Below, in pieces: positions 7,889 through 17,473 of a stretch of 64,000 nucleotides of DNA. The notes under the pieces are model-generated. The model did no database searches. It was not told the DNA's origin and saw only the letters and a list, made by a program, of their open reading frames with translations. Position 1 is the first letter of the stretch. The number at the start of each line of letters is the position of its first letter. This DNA is from Paenibacillus sp. JZ16 (GTDB taxonomy: Bacteria; Bacillota; Bacilli; Paenibacillales; Paenibacillaceae). The position numbers and the translations under genes are program-made. The DNA lies in assembly GCF_015326965.1 (NCBI RefSeq), contig NZ_CP017659.1, positions 3,494,001-3,558,000 of the forward strand, in the 5' to 3' direction.

Positions 7889-8800
7889 ATGACGAATATT
7901 CTAAGTCAATTGACAACCGAACAGCCTCATGAAAATACGCAGAACATTGATCAGTTGAGCTCAGAACAAATTATGATCCTCATCAATAGCGAGGATAGCC
8001 TGATCACTGATGCGATCCGCGAGCTTATTCCTCTTATAGCCAGAGCTGCAGATCTCGTCGTGGAAGCTTTCCAGAAGGGCGGCAGATTGTTCTATATAGG
8101 TGCCGGAACCAGCGGTCGAATCGGGATTCTGGACGCCTCCGAGTGTCCGCCTACCTACGGAACAGACCCTTCCATGGTGCAGGGATTGATCGCAGGTGGT
8201 TTCAGAGCCGTGAAGGAAGCTATCGAAGGTGCCGAGGATAGCGAAGAGTTAGGTGAACAGGATATCAATGAAAACGGTATCAACGAAAAGGATGTTGTCA
8301 TCGGCATCGCTGCAAGCGGCCGAACACCCTACGTTCTTGGGGCGATGAGACGCGCCAAAGAGCGTGGAGCCGTTGTCATCGGACTCTGTAATAACTACGA
8401 ATCGCCGATGCATCAGTACGCGGATTTTGTAATTGAAGCTGTTGTCGGACCCGAAGTAATTATGGGCTCCACGCGCATGAAGGCCGGTACTTCGCAAAAG
8501 CTGATTCTGAACATGCTGACAACGACCGCCATGATTCGAATCGGCAAGGTGTACAAAAACCTGATGGTCGACCTCAACCCGTCCAATAACAAGCTTGTGC
8601 ACCGCGCCAAACGAATCATTACCCTGGCAACCGGAGCATCAGAGGATGCTGTGGAGAAGGCGTACCATGAAGCCGGCGCCCACGTCAAAACCGCTATCGT
8701 GATGCTGCTGGCTAATGTCAGTGCCTCGGAAGCGTCCAAACTGCTTGACGGCACCAGCGGATTTGTGCGCAGCGCGATCGATATGAAAACGACGAAGTAA
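7889..8800 (+). CDS. murQ: N-acetylmuramic acid 6-phosphate etherase
   Basis: A 303-residue SIS-fold enzyme that cleaves the D-lactyl ether of MurNAc-6-phosphate to give GlcNAc-6-phosphate and D-lactate in the cytoplasm. Diagnostic stretches are TTEQ near the N-terminus, FYIGAGTSGRIGILDASECPPTYG (quoted here as GAGTSGRIGILDASECPP, about residues 71-88), and GSTRMKAGTSQK. The length is normal for the family. AAAAGGAG precedes the ATG, and it follows the kinase gene by 51 bases in the same transcript. A strong terminator follows. Confidence 0.95.
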   Translation: MTNILSQLTTEQPHENTQNIDQLSSEQIMILINSEDSLITDAIRELIPLIARAADLVVEAFQKGGRLFYIGAGTSGRIGILDASECPPTYGTDPSMVQGLIAGGFRAVKEAIEGAEDSEELGEQDINENGINEKDVVIGIAASGRTPYVLGAMRRAKERGAVVIGLCNNYESPMHQYADFVIEAVVGPEVIMGSTRMKAGTSQKLILNMLTTTAMIRIGKVYKNLMVDLNPSNNKLVHRAKRIITLATGASEDAVEKAYHEAGAHVKTAIVMLLANVSASEASKLLDGTSGFVRSAIDMKTTK

Positions 8801-8849
8801 CATAACGTGTGCGCTTCTACGGCCTATGATGAACATCTAACGTAAAATG

Positions 8850-8894
8850 AAACGGGATATCCTCAGATCATGTTGATCTGGAGATATCCCGTTT
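8850..8894. terminator. Bidirectional terminator after murQ
   Basis: A 21-base stem with a TGT loop and one two-base mismatch, arms starting AAACGGGATATC and ending GATATCCCGTTT. It sits between the convergent murQ and SDR genes and is U-rich on the plus-strand side, so it can end transcripts from both directions. Confidence 0.8.
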
Positions 8895-9036
8895 ATTCGT
8901 TCGCCACTATACTTGTAGTCGTCACCATCCTGTAGGCCGGTTGGTCTCGTCGTTCCTCATTGTCCGTTCATGCCCTTATCGGATCATTTCAGTTATAACC
9001 TCACTCGTGGAGCCGGGCCTTTTGGAACGCGTAAAT

Positions 9037-9903
9037 TCATCGACCCTGGTCCGACTTCCATCCTACCTGTTGTTCACTCCACTCCCACAGACGAGCGGCC
9101 AGCTTCGGATCCCTTGCCTTCTCGGTGATTTTGGCCGGTTTGCATTTGACGTAGTATTCCCCCGTCACATGCTCCACTTCAGGACTTGAAGCCAAGTATA
9201 TCGTTGTCCGAGCTCCTTCAAGGGGCGTTAAGAAGAACGGGCGAAGCATCTTGTGAACCGCATTGCCAAAGCCTGTATCCCTGTTTACGCCAATGCTGGT
9301 GCTGACGGCGCCAGGATGGAGCGTATTGACCGTGACCCTTGTCGGCTGCAGCCGACGCGCCAGCTCCTTCGTGAATAGAATATTCGCCAATTTGGACTGC
9401 GCGTACCCTTTGGCCACATTAAATCCCTTATCGAGATTAGGGTCATCAAAATGGATGCTGCCCACTTTATGCGCGCCAGAGGATACGTTCACGATCCTCC
9501 CCTGCCGGGCATGCTGAAGAGGCTCCAGCAGTTCGTTCGTCAGCAAAAAATGCCCCAGATGATTGACCCCCATCATGGCCTCATATCCGTCCTGCGTCAA
9601 TTCCCGCTTGATGGTGACCACACCCGCGTTGTTCACCAATACATCGAGTCTGTCATATTTGGCCTTAAAGTCGGAAGCAAACGCTCTGATGCTATCAAAA
9701 GACCCCAAATCCAGCGTCATCAGCTCGATGTTCGAGCTGCCGCTCTCCTGCAACGCTTGCCGAAGAGCCGCTTCGCCCCTCGATTGACTACGACAAGCCA
9801 TGATCACATGCGCTCCGCTTTTTGCCAGCTCCACTGTCGCAGCCAAACCCATGCCGGAGTTCGCCCCTGTTATCATGACGATTTTGCCTGTTATATCATT
9901 CAT
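9037..9903 (-). CDS. Short-chain dehydrogenase/reductase (retinol-dehydrogenase-like)
   Basis: A 288-residue classical-type SDR. The cofactor loop is TGANSGMG (about 12-19), the NNAGV motif follows, the catalytic serine is in NVSSGAHKVG and the catalytic pair is YAQSK. The R residue after the second strand (MACRS) suggests NADP(H). AGGAGGT lies 5 bases before the ATG at 9903. It stands alone downstream of the 112-bp repeats and converges on murQ. Substrate unknown; annotation as an oxidoreductase of lipophilic alcohols or aldehydes is by family resemblance only. Confidence 0.85.
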   Translation of the reverse strand: MNDITGKIVMITGANSGMGLAATVELAKSGAHVIMACRSQSRGEAALRQALQESGSSNIELMTLDLGSFDSIRAFASDFKAKYDRLDVLVNNAGVVTIKRELTQDGYEAMMGVNHLGHFLLTNELLEPLQHARQGRIVNVSSGAHKVGSIHFDDPNLDKGFNVAKGYAQSKLANILFTKELARRLQPTRVTVNTLHPGAVSTSIGVNRDTGFGNAVHKMLRPFFLTPLEGARTTIYLASSPEVEHVTGEYYVKCKPAKITEKARDPKLAARLWEWSEQQVGWKSDQGR

Positions 9904-9940
9904 GCGCAACCTCCTGTTCGTACCCTTCTACCATTGTAAT

Positions 9941-10276
9941 AAGAAAAACGAATATCGACGTACTTTCTCAGGAGACAGACCGCATTTAGCGGAAGTTTTT
10001 CTTGCGATATCAGGAAGGTCCATGCTTCGAAGTTTATACTTTCTGATATCTAAAGAAAAACGAATATCGACGTACTTTCTCAGGAGACAGACCGCATTTA
10101 GCGGAAGTTTTTCTTGCGATATCAGGAAGGTCCATGCTTCGAAGTTTATACTTTCTGATATCTAAAGAAAAACGAATATCGACGTACTTTCTCAGGAGAC
10201 TGACCACATTTAGCGGAAGTTTTTCTTGCGAGATAAGGAGGGTAAGCCTCTGAAGTTTATACTTTCTTATCTCTAA
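9941..10276 (-). repeat. Three tandem 112-bp repeats with conserved hairpins
   Basis: Copies begin at 9941, 10053 and 10165, each 112 bases. Copies 1 and 2 look identical by eye; copy 3 differs mainly in stem positions. One stem is GATATCAG/CTGATATC in copies 1-2 and GAGATAAG/CTTATCTC in copy 3: both arms changed together. A second stem CCGC-TAAAT-GCGG becomes CCGC-TAAAT-GTGG, which keeps pairing (G-U) only in minus-strand RNA. 112 is not a multiple of 3, so it is not a protein repeat. It fills the space between the upstream terminator and the SDR gene. Confidence 0.85.
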
Positions 10277-10315
10277 AAAAAGCCCCGCCACCAACATCCA
10301 TTTGGAGACGAGACT
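10275..10315 (-). terminator. Terminator of the sugar-phosphate transferase gene
   Basis: Thirteen-base arms at 10281-10293 and 10303-10315 with a 9-base loop; three pairs are G-U wobbles in minus-strand RNA and one pair is mismatched. Seven U follow (10275-10281). It separates the transferase gene from the repeat block. Confidence 0.75.
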
Positions 10316-10357
10316 TCAATAACGCACCGGAAAAAGCTTATGTCAGGCTTATACGCC

Positions 10358-11320
10358 TCAGGCGGCGCCATTCATGGCAAGTATGATGGCAGCCAGACCG
10401 AAACAGAGATTCAGCAAGCACAGAAATACCAATGTCTGCTTCTGATTGAGCCCCGTTGCCAGCAAACGATAATGCGCCTGCGATGCATCGGCCTGATAGA
10501 TCGGCTTGGACTGAAGCATTCTGCGGATGACCACAATGATATTATCGAAGATCGGTACGCCCAGTGCGAAGATCGGAACGAATAAGGACGCCAGAGTTGC
10601 ACCTTTAAACGCACCATCCAGGGCAATGATCCCGAGTATGAACCCGAGGAAGGTTGCACCGGCATCCCCCATAAACACTCGAGCCGGCGGCTTATTATAT
10701 CGTAAATATCCCAGCGCAGCACCTACGAGAATGACGGCCAGCAGCGCGGATTCGCCTCTGCCCAGCGTAATCGCCACAACAAACAGCGTGCCTCCGGATA
10801 TGGCGGAGAGCCCTCCAGCAAGGCCGTCGATGCCATCCGAGAAATTAATAACTGTCGTTACACCAAAAATCCACAAAATCGTTAAGATGAGCTGCAGCCA
10901 TTCCGGCAGGTTAATATACTGACCCGTAAACGGATTGTTGAATCCTTCAAACGCGATGCCATAGCTGTATACAACAACGGCTGCGCTGACCTGTACAATG
11001 AGCTTCGGCAGCGAAGCCAGCTCCTTGCCTTGGGACTTATACCAATCATCCACAAGTCCGATGCCAAGAATAAGAGCACTACCGATAAAGATGCCTACCG
11101 CTTCCCTTGAAATGGCGCCGGTAAGCGCAAAATAAGTGATGAAAAATCCGATAAATATGGCGACCCCCGCTGTCAGCGGTATCGGCTCGCGGTGTATTTT
11201 CCGCTCGCTGTCCGGTCTTGGCTTGTCCACAAAATCAAGCTTGATCGCAAGTTTACGAAATGGCGGAATCAGTACCAATACCAGCACCATGGATATGACA
11301 AACGCTGCAAAATAGAGCAT
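10358..11320 (-). CDS. Undecaprenyl-phosphate sugar-1-phosphate transferase (MraY/WecA/TagO family)
   Basis: A 320-residue polytopic membrane enzyme with about ten membrane segments. Family motifs are the substrate/metal motif LVDDWYK, NFSDGIDGLAGG (catalytic Asp cluster), FMGDAGATFLG and a basic last loop RRMLQSKP. It transfers a HexNAc-1-phosphate from a UDP-sugar to undecaprenyl phosphate, starting teichoic acid, teichuronic acid or other glycan synthesis. TagO-like function is most likely because the MraY-specific muramyl-peptide signature is absent. The start at 11320 follows GGAGG; a longer in-frame start is less likely. No other wall-polymer gene is adjacent. Confidence 0.85.
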   Translation of the reverse strand: MLYFAAFVISMVLVLVLIPPFRKLAIKLDFVDKPRPDSERKIHREPIPLTAGVAIFIGFFITYFALTGAISREAVGIFIGSALILGIGLVDDWYKSQGKELASLPKLIVQVSAAVVVYSYGIAFEGFNNPFTGQYINLPEWLQLILTILWIFGVTTVINFSDGIDGLAGGLSAISGGTLFVVAITLGRGESALLAVILVGAALGYLRYNKPPARVFMGDAGATFLGFILGIIALDGAFKGATLASLFVPIFALGVPIFDNIIVVIRRMLQSKPIYQADASQAHYRLLATGLNQKQTLVFLCLLNLCFGLAAIILAMNGAA

Positions 11321-11401
11321 GGTTTCCTCCCAATAAATGATGAATAATGGAGAACATTGCATTCTAAGTATATGACTTATATCGAACTCTATCAACCTAT
11401 C

Positions 11402-11447
11402 AAAAGAAAAAGACTGCTGCATCAGTAGAATTTCTACTTAGCAGCAG
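11402..11447 (-). terminator. Terminator of the small toxin-like gene
   Basis: Two stacked stems: outer CTGCTGC/GCAGCAG and inner AGTAGAA/TTCTACT, followed on the minus strand by TTTTTCTTTT. It ends 18 bases past the stop of the 25-codon reading frame. Confidence 0.7.
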
Positions 11448-11465
11448 CCCTCCCGGACTCACGGG

Positions 11466-11543
11466 TTAAGACTCCTTCTTCACCGCAAGTCCAATGATCA
11501 TAACGATAAGTGCCAGCAAAGCAATCAACTGATCGATGGTCAT
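11466..11543 (-). CDS. 25-residue holin-like membrane peptide, possible type I toxin
   Basis: The reading frame encodes MTIDQLIALLALIV then MIIGLAVKKES: a short acidic head, one hydrophobic helix and a KKES tail. AAGGAGG stands 8-9 bases before the ATG, and its own terminator follows. Size, topology and charged tail resemble the putative holin-like toxins (Hol-Tox, TxpA/BsrG style) of type I toxin-antitoxin pairs in Bacillales. The antitoxin RNA would be antisense to the 3-prime end; I could not identify its promoter. A non-toxic small membrane protein is the alternative. Confidence 0.6.
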   Translation of the reverse strand: MTIDQLIALLALIVMIIGLAVKKES

Positions 11544-11671
11544 GGCCAAAAGCCTCCTTCAAGCAGGATGGCTCTTGCCCGGGCTACACATCTCCCTCTC
11601 CCGTTAAATGCCTTACGTTTTCCCCACTACCATCTTATGAGGGCCCCTACCCGTTTTATGACGGGACCGCC

Positions 11672-11711
11672 AAAAAAACCTGCTCCCGTTCATAAAACAC
11701 GGGAGGGCAGG
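11672..11711 (-). terminator. Terminator of the deo/pdp operon
   Basis: Stem CCTGC-(CC)-TCCCGT / ACGGGA-GCAGG read on the minus strand, followed by seven U (11672-11678). It lies 65 bases past the pdp stop. Confidence 0.8.
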
Positions 11712-11775
11712 TTGTATCGGCATAGCTTGGAAAATGAGCTGTTCCGAATATGACTCGCTACGGATTAGGCTTCCC

Positions 11776-13077
11776 TTACTCCGTCACGATGTCATAAATC
11801 AATACAGGCGCATCCGCATGATCTGCAATCCGAATGCTTTCATACAGCTTCTGCTTCACGTCATCCACGTTCTCGCGGTTAGCATGAATGGTTACAAGGG
11901 AATCACCCTTCTTCACGGCATCGCCGACCTTCTTGTTCAGCATCAGGCCTACAGCCAGATCAATCTCGGATTCCTTCGTCGCGCGGCCGGCTCCAAGCAG
12001 CATCGCTGCGGTACCGATCTCATCCGCTACCAGCTCGGCGACAACGCCGTCCTGCCGTGCAGGAAGCTCAATCAGATATTGCGCCTTCGGCAAACGGTCC
12101 GGATGATCCACCACGGACGGGTCTCCGCCTTGGTTCTGAATGAATTCCTTGAACTTCTCCAGTGCCTTGCCGTTCCGGATAACCTCTCTGAGCTTCTCTT
12201 CGGCATCTTCAAGCGAATCTGCCTTCTGCGCAAGGTAAACCATCTGCCGGCCCAGAGCCAGGCACAGCTCCTCCAGATCCTTCGGTCCCTCGCCGCGAAG
12301 TGCATCAATCGCTTCCTGCACCTCCAGCGAGTTGCCAATCGCGGCGCCAAGCGGCTGGCTCATATCGGAGATGACTGCCATCGTTTTGCGGCCTACGTTG
12401 TTGCCGATGCTGACCATGGCGTGTGCCAATTCCTTGGCATCCTCCACCGTTTTCATGAACGCGCCTGCGCCGGTTTTAACGTCCAACACAATCGCATCCG
12501 AGCCAGCGGCGATCTTCTTGCTCATGATGGAGCTGGCAATCAGCGGAATGGAGTTGACGGTAGCCGTCACATCCCGGAGTGCGTACAGTTTTTTATCCGC
12601 CGGCGTGAGGTTTCCGGTTTGGCCGATGACGGCGATTTTATGTTGATTCACAAGGTTCACAAATTCGTCTTTGCTGATCTCCACATGGAATCCTTCGATG
12701 GACTCCAGCTTGTCGATCGTTCCTCCGGTATGACCGAGGCCGCGTCCGGACATCTTCGCTACCGGAATATCCAGAGCCGCTACGAGCGGAGCCAGTAGAA
12801 GCGTCGTCGTGTCGCCTACGCCCCCGGTGGAATGCTTATCGACCTTGATCCCCTCAATTGCGGACAGATCAATCGTTTCGCCGGAGTTTACCATCGCCAT
12901 CGTCAAGTCCGCCCGCTCCCGGTCGGACATGTCCTGGAAATATATCGCCATGTTCATGGCGCTCACCTGATAGTCGGGAATGTCTCCCTTGGTATATCCG
13001 TCGATAAAGAAATTGATCTCTTCTGTTGTCAGTTCCTTGCCGTCGCGTTTCTTCGCAATTAAATCAACCATTCTCAT
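11776..13077 (-). CDS. pdp: Pyrimidine-nucleoside phosphorylase
   Basis: A 433-residue glycosyltransferase-family-3-fold enzyme that phosphorolyses thymidine, deoxyuridine and uridine to base plus (deoxy)ribose-1-phosphate in the cytoplasm. Motifs include the phosphate loop [14 protein letters not shown] (about 79-92), [13 protein letters not shown] and the [13 protein letters not shown] block. The length matches B. subtilis Pdp. It is the last gene of the deo operon, 181 bases after deoD. The first ATG used here and an internal ATG two codons later are both possible; the difference is two residues. Confidence 0.95.
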   Translation of the reverse strand: MRMVDLIAKKRDGKELTTEEINFFIDGYTKGDIPDYQVSAMNMAIYFQDMSDRERADLTMAMVNSGETIDLSAIEGIKVDKHSTGGVGDTTTLLLAPLVAALDIPVAKMSGRGLGHTGGTIDKLESIEGFHVEISKDEFVNLVNQHKIAVIGQTGNLTPADKKLYALRDVTATVNSIPLIASSIMSKKIAAGSDAIVLDVKTGAGAFMKTVEDAKELAHAMVSIGNNVGRKTMAVISDMSQPLGAAIGNSLEVQEAIDALRGEGPKDLEELCLALGRQMVYLAQKADSLEDAEEKLREVIRNGKALEKFKEFIQNQGGDPSVVDHPDRLPKAQYLIELPARQDGVVAELVADEIGTAAMLLGAGRATKESEIDLAVGLMLNKKVGDAVKKGDSLVTIHANRENVDDVKQKLYESIRIADHADAPVLIYDIVTE

Positions 13078-13258
13078 CGTACATTCTCCTCACTGTTTGC
13101 GATGATTGTATTCCTTCCACGGGCATCACTACAAATGCGGATCCGATCGCTGTTGCCCTCAGATTCCTTATATTGTTAATATTGTTGGAATCCGTGGGGC
13201 AAAGGCGACCGCTTCGCTTCTCCAAAACAAACCCGCTTTCTTCGTCGGGGCAGTTTCC

Positions 13259-13966
13259 TTACAGCGAAATCGCCGTATCAAGAGCCACTTCCATCATCTC
13301 GTTAAACGTCGTTTGCCGCTCCTCGGAAGAAGTCTCTTCCCCTGTGAGCAAATGATCGCTTACGGTCAGGATCGTCAGGGCGTTTACGCCGAAACGTGCG
13401 GCAATCGTGTAGAGCGCCGTTGTCTCCATTTCCACGCCGAGCACGCCATGCTGCATCAGCTTCTCCACCACGGATTTGTCCTCGCGGTAGAACACATCGG
13501 ACGTGAACACGTTGCCGACATGCATCTTCAGGCCTTTCTCCTTGCCGCGCTCATACGCGCCCAGCAGCAGCGGGAAGCTGGCGATCGGGGAGAAATCATA
13601 ACCGTTAAAGTGGTGACGGTTCATGCCGGAATCCGAGCACGCCGCCTGGGCCAGAATGACGTCGCGTACATGAACATGCTCCTGCATCGCGCCGCAGGTT
13701 CCGACACGGAACAAGTTTTTCACGCCATAATCCCGAATGAGTTCATTGACATAAATCCCGATGGAAGGCACGCCCATGCCCGAACCTTGCACGGAGATGC
13801 GTTTTCCTTTGTAGGTTCCCGTAAATCCGAGCATGCCCCGCACTTCGTTGTAGCAGGTCACATCCTCCAAATACGTCTCGGCAATAAATTTAGCCCGCAG
13901 CGGGTCGCCTGGCAGCAGAATCGACTCGGCGATATCTCCCGGTTTCGCTCCAATATGTGTACTCAT
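13259..13966 (-). CDS. deoD: Purine-nucleoside phosphorylase, DeoD type
   Basis: A 235-residue hexameric-type phosphorylase acting on inosine, guanosine, adenosine and their deoxy forms. Recognisable are the N-terminal [11 protein letters not shown], the phosphate-binding [20 protein letters not shown] with the ribose-binding Glu, and [11 protein letters not shown] with the catalytic Asp. GGAGG precedes the ATG at 13966. It follows deoB by 23 bases, so both are surely co-transcribed. Confidence 0.95.
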   Translation of the reverse strand: MSTHIGAKPGDIAESILLPGDPLRAKFIAETYLEDVTCYNEVRGMLGFTGTYKGKRISVQGSGMGVPSIGIYVNELIRDYGVKNLFRVGTCGAMQEHVHVRDVILAQAACSDSGMNRHHFNGYDFSPIASFPLLLGAYERGKEKGLKMHVGNVFTSDVFYREDKSVVEKLMQHGVLGVEMETTALYTIAARFGVNALTILTVSDHLLTGEETSSEERQTTFNEMMEVALDTAISL

Positions 13967-13989
13967 GTCCCATTCCTCCACTTATTCGA

Positions 13990-15174
13990 TTATTTCAAAT
14001 CATTCAAAAAGCTGGTTCCGTGCTCCGGCAGCTTCACGCCGAAGTTGTCGGCAACCGTGGCGCCAATGTCGGCAAAGGTTTTGCGAAGCGGCAGCTCCTT
14101 GCCTTCCGTAAAGCGAGGAGAATATACGAGCAGCGGCACGTATTCACGCGTATGGTCCGTGCCCTTGTAGGTAGGATCATTCCCGTGGTCGGCCGTGATG
14201 ATCAGAAGATCATTCTCCGTCATTTTCTCAAATACCTCGGGGAGGCGATGATCGTAATCCTCCAACGCTTGGCCATATCCTTGCGGATCGCGCCGATGTC
14301 CGTACACGGCATCGAAATCCACGAGGTTCAGGAAGCTCAGACCCTTGAACGGTTCACCTAGGGTTTGCACCATTTTATCCATGCCGTCCATATTCGATAC
14401 GGTTCTGACCGCCTTCGTAATGCCTTCGCCATCATAAATGTCGGAGATTTTTCCGAGGGCGATGACGTCAAGACCAGCATCCTTCATCTCGTTCATCGTG
14501 GTACGTCCGAAAGGCTTCAAGGCATAGTCATGCCGATTCGCCGTACGCTTGAAGCTCCCCACCTCGCCTCTGAAAGGACGGGCGATGATCCGGCCAAGCA
14601 TATAAGGATCCTCCAGCGTGATTTCGCGGCAGAACTCGCAGATTTCGTACAGCTCTTTCAGTGGAACGATATCCTCATGCGCAGCGATTTGAAGCACGGA
14701 ATCCGCAGAGGTATAAATGATCAGCGCTCCCGTTTTTACATGCTCTTCGCCAAGCTCTTCGATAATCTCCGTTCCGCTGGCCGGCTTGTTGCCGATGACC
14801 TTGCGTCCGGTCTTCTCTTCAATGCGCTGGATCAGCTCGTCCGGAAACCCGTCCGGGAATACGCGGAATGGCGTATCAATATACAAGCCCATGATCTCCC
14901 AGTGGCCTGTCATGGTGTCTTTGCCATTCGAAGCTTCCTGCATCTTCGTATAGTAAGCCCGAGGTTGATCCGCAGCAGGGATTCCCTCGATTTCCCGAAT
15001 GTTGGACAGACCGAGCGCAGCCATATTCGGCATGTTGAGCCCGCCGCATTCGCGGGCAATATGACCCAGCGTGTCGGATCCGATATCGTCAAAATCAGCC
15101 GCATCCGGTGCTTCGCCGATACCTACAGAGTCCAATACAATTAAATGAATTCGATCAAAACGTTCCATATCCAA
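13990..15174 (-). CDS. deoB: Phosphopentomutase
   Basis: A 394-residue alkaline-phosphatase-superfamily mutase converting (deoxy)ribose-1-phosphate to the 5-phosphate. Metal-binding stretches are [13 protein letters not shown] near the N-terminus, and [19 protein letters not shown] near the C-terminus (given here as ADHGNDP and GTDHTREY); the DTMTGHWE segment holds the phosphorylated Thr. Full family length. It links the two nucleoside phosphorylases downstream with the aldolase DeoC upstream in the same operon. Confidence 0.95.
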   Translation of the reverse strand: MDMERFDRIHLIVLDSVGIGEAPDAADFDDIGSDTLGHIARECGGLNMPNMAALGLSNIREIEGIPAADQPRAYYTKMQEASNGKDTMTGHWEIMGLYIDTPFRVFPDGFPDELIQRIEEKTGRKVIGNKPASGTEIIEELGEEHVKTGALIIYTSADSVLQIAAHEDIVPLKELYEICEFCREITLEDPYMLGRIIARPFRGEVGSFKRTANRHDYALKPFGRTTMNEMKDAGLDVIALGKISDIYDGEGITKAVRTVSNMDGMDKMVQTLGEPFKGLSFLNLVDFDAVYGHRRDPQGYGQALEDYDHRLPEVFEKMTENDLLIITADHGNDPTYKGTDHTREYVPLLVYSPRFTEGKELPLRKTFADIGATVADNFGVKLPEHGTSFLNDLK

Positions 15175-15252
15175 GTGATCCCCCTCATATAATGAGTTTT
15201 TACATCAAAACTATCCATAAGGCTCGCTTGTTGTTATCCTTCCATGCCTTGC

Positions 15253-16431
15253 TTACAGGAACAGTCCCGCAATCGTTGCCGACAGCACGCTCACCAGCGT
15301 TGCGCCGTACAGCAGCTTGAGGCCGAAACGGGCAACCACGTTCCCCTGCTTCTCGTTCAGGCCTTTGACCGCGCCGGCAATGATGCCGATTGAGGAGAAG
15401 TTGGCAAAGGACACCAGGAATACCGATACGATTCCCACAGTGCGTTCGGACATATCCGTGAAGTTGGCCAGGTCTAGCATCGCTACGAACTCGTTCGATA
15501 CCAGCTTCGTAGCCATGATGCTGCCTGCATCCACTGCCTCTTTCCAAGGTACGCCCATGACAAAAGCAAATGGGGCAAAAATGAATCCCAACAGCTCTTG
15601 GAAGGTAATCCCGAAAATCATATCAAAGATGCCGTTGATCATCGCAATCAACGCAACGAAACCGAGGAGCATCGCAGCAACGGTAATCGCTACCTTGAAG
15701 CCGTCCATGATGTATTCACCCAGCATCTCGAAGAAGGATTGCTTCTCTTCCTCCTGCACCTCCAGGATATCCTCTTCCTTCTCTACCTTGTAAGGGTTGA
15801 CGATGGAAGCGATGATAAATCCGCCAAACAGGTTAAGCACAAGCGCGGTCACCACATACCGCGGCTCGATCATGGTCATGTATGCCCCGACGATCGACAT
15901 CGATACGGTGGACATGGCGGAAGCACACAATGTATACATCCGATGCTTCGGAATGAGGGCAATCTGTTTTTTTACCGAAATAAACACCTCGGATTGCCCC
16001 AGAATCGCGGAAGCTACCGCATTGTAAGACTCCAGCTTGCCCATGCCGTTGACTTTACTCAAGACGAGACCGATATATCTTACGATAAACGGCAGTACCT
16101 TAATATATTGAAGTATACCAATCAATGCGGAAATAAACACGATCGGCAGCAAAACGTTCAGGAAGAACGGACCCGCACCTTCATTGGCAATGCCGCCAAA
16201 CACAAACTCGATCCCGGCTCCGGCATAGCTCAGCAGCGCTTCAAACGTATTCGCTATCCCTTTAACAAGATACTCGCCGAAATTCGTGTTCAGCAGAAAA
16301 AATCCAAGGATCAGCTGCAGCACAATCATGACAGCCAGCGGACGGTAACGGATGTGGCGCTTATCATTGCTGATAAGGAACGCAAGACCGAATACGACCA
16401 GCAAACCTAGTATGGCGATTATATATTTCAT
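15253..16431 (-). CDS. nupC: Concentrative nucleoside transporter, NupC family
   Basis: A 392-residue CNT-family membrane transporter importing nucleosides with a cation. It has about eight to ten hydrophobic segments and family stretches [27 protein letters not shown] and [12 protein letters not shown]. The ATG at 16431 follows a GGGGGAA ribosome site; an in-frame start 13 codons upstream is less likely. Its place between deoC and deoB mirrors the B. subtilis dra-nupC-pdp operon, so it feeds the pathway with deoxyribonucleosides. Confidence 0.92.
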   Translation of the reverse strand: MKYIIAILGLLVVFGLAFLISNDKRHIRYRPLAVMIVLQLILGFFLLNTNFGEYLVKGIANTFEALLSYAGAGIEFVFGGIANEGAGPFFLNVLLPIVFISALIGILQYIKVLPFIVRYIGLVLSKVNGMGKLESYNAVASAILGQSEVFISVKKQIALIPKHRMYTLCASAMSTVSMSIVGAYMTMIEPRYVVTALVLNLFGGFIIASIVNPYKVEKEEDILEVQEEEKQSFFEMLGEYIMDGFKVAITVAAMLLGFVALIAMINGIFDMIFGITFQELLGFIFAPFAFVMGVPWKEAVDAGSIMATKLVSNEFVAMLDLANFTDMSERTVGIVSVFLVSFANFSSIGIIAGAVKGLNEKQGNVVARFGLKLLYGATLVSVLSATIAGLFL

Positions 16432-16510
16432 CGTCGTTGTTCCCCCATAGGTGTTTTTTTGATATGACACGTCTACCGAATCATCGAAAACCGGATATTT
16501 GCAACTTCAT

Positions 16511-17176
16511 TTAGTAGGAAGAGCTGGATTGACCGCCCTCCATAATTTTCACACCGGAGCTTGCTCCGATACGCGTTGCGCCTGCTTCGATCATGCGGTC
16601 CATATCTTCCTTGCTGCGCACGCCGCCGGAAGCCTTCACGCCGGTGTTCTCGCCAACGGTTTTGCGCATCAAGGCTACGTCTTCCGGTGTGGCTCCGCCC
16701 GTGGAGAACCCTGTTGACGTCTTCACAAAATCGGCTCCCGCTTTCACGGACAGCTGGCACGCACGTACCTTCTCTTCTTCTGTCAGAAGGCTTGTCTCAA
16801 TAATAACCTTGACCAGGGCTTTGCCCTTTGCTGCATCCACTACAGCCTGAATATCGTTCAACACAAGCTCATCGTTACGATCTTTGAGCGCACCGATGTT
16901 GATGACCATATCAACCTCCGTAGCCCCGTTCGCGATAGCATCCTTCACTTCAAAAGCTTTTACTGCGGATGTCGTAGCTCCCAGAGGAAAACCGATGACC
17001 GTGCATACTTTGACGTTGGTGTCCGCCAGCTGCTCAGCACAGTAGGATACCCAAGTCGGGTTCACGCAAACCGAAGCAAATCCGTACTTTTTGGCCTCTT
17101 CCGTAATTTTCGCAATCTCGGCTTGGGTTGCATCCGCCTTCAAGAGCGTGTGGTCGATCATTCCTGCTATATTCAT
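16511..17176 (-). CDS. deoC: Deoxyribose-phosphate aldolase
   Basis: A 221-residue TIM-barrel class I aldolase splitting deoxyribose-5-phosphate into acetaldehyde and glyceraldehyde-3-phosphate. The Schiff-base lysine lies in [15 protein letters not shown] (about 150-164); the partner lysine and Asp lie in [11 protein letters not shown] and [10 protein letters not shown]. First gene of the operon; AAGGAG is 12 bases before the ATG. Controlled by the DeoR operator, promoter and cre site just upstream. Confidence 0.95.
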   Translation of the reverse strand: MNIAGMIDHTLLKADATQAEIAKITEEAKKYGFASVCVNPTWVSYCAEQLADTNVKVCTVIGFPLGATTSAVKAFEVKDAIANGATEVDMVINIGALKDRNDELVLNDIQAVVDAAKGKALVKVIIETSLLTEEEKVRACQLSVKAGADFVKTSTGFSTGGATPEDVALMRKTVGENTGVKASGGVRSKEDMDRMIEAGATRIGASSGVKIMEGGQSSSSY

Positions 17177-17216
17177 CTGGTTAAAACACTCCTTAATCTG
17201 TTTTTTTAGTAATTTG

Positions 17217-17230
17217 TAAAAGCGCTATCA
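17217..17230 (-). promoter_or_regulatory. cre-like site (CcpA) in the deoC leader
   Basis: TAAAAGCGCTATCA matches TGWAANCGNTNWCA at 13 of 14 positions (A for G at position 2). It is about 20-33 bases downstream of the expected transcription start. The B. subtilis dra operon is also known to be under CcpA. Confidence 0.5.
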
Positions 17231-17256
17231 TAACGCTTAATCCTTTAGACGGGACC

Positions 17257-17309
17257 ATCATATCACAGCCTTGAACATATGTAAAACACATATTGAAAAT
17301 ATGTTCATT
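17257..17309 (-). promoter_or_regulatory. deo operon promoter and DeoR operator
   Basis: On the minus strand TTTACA and TATGAT are 17 bases apart (17280-17285, 17257-17262). The near-palindrome ATTGAA-AATATG-TTCATT (17292-17309) lies just upstream, and a half-site TTGAACATATG (17271-17281) repeats it across the -35 box. A palindrome plus a half-site is the layout known for B. subtilis DeoR. Confidence 0.65.
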
Positions 17310-17473
17310 CCGATTTATGGCAATGATATTTATCATTGTTAACTAAAACGACAAGCCCTCATTCAGGAATAATCTAACAATTCCCTCCGTTTACTATGCT
17401 CTATACCCGATCAGGGTAAACAGAAACAAAGAATCGGCCTCCTATTAAGCAAGGGTCATCAATTATCTGCGCA

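Noticed and set aside
9941..10276. CRISPR array or protein repeat
   Set aside because: The units are 112 bases, directly joined without unique spacers, and shift frame at each copy; no cas gene is present.
11734..12798. 354-codon plus-strand frame opposite pdp
   Set aside because: It is antisense to a clear pdp gene, lacks a ribosome site and matches no family pattern; it reflects codon bias of pdp.
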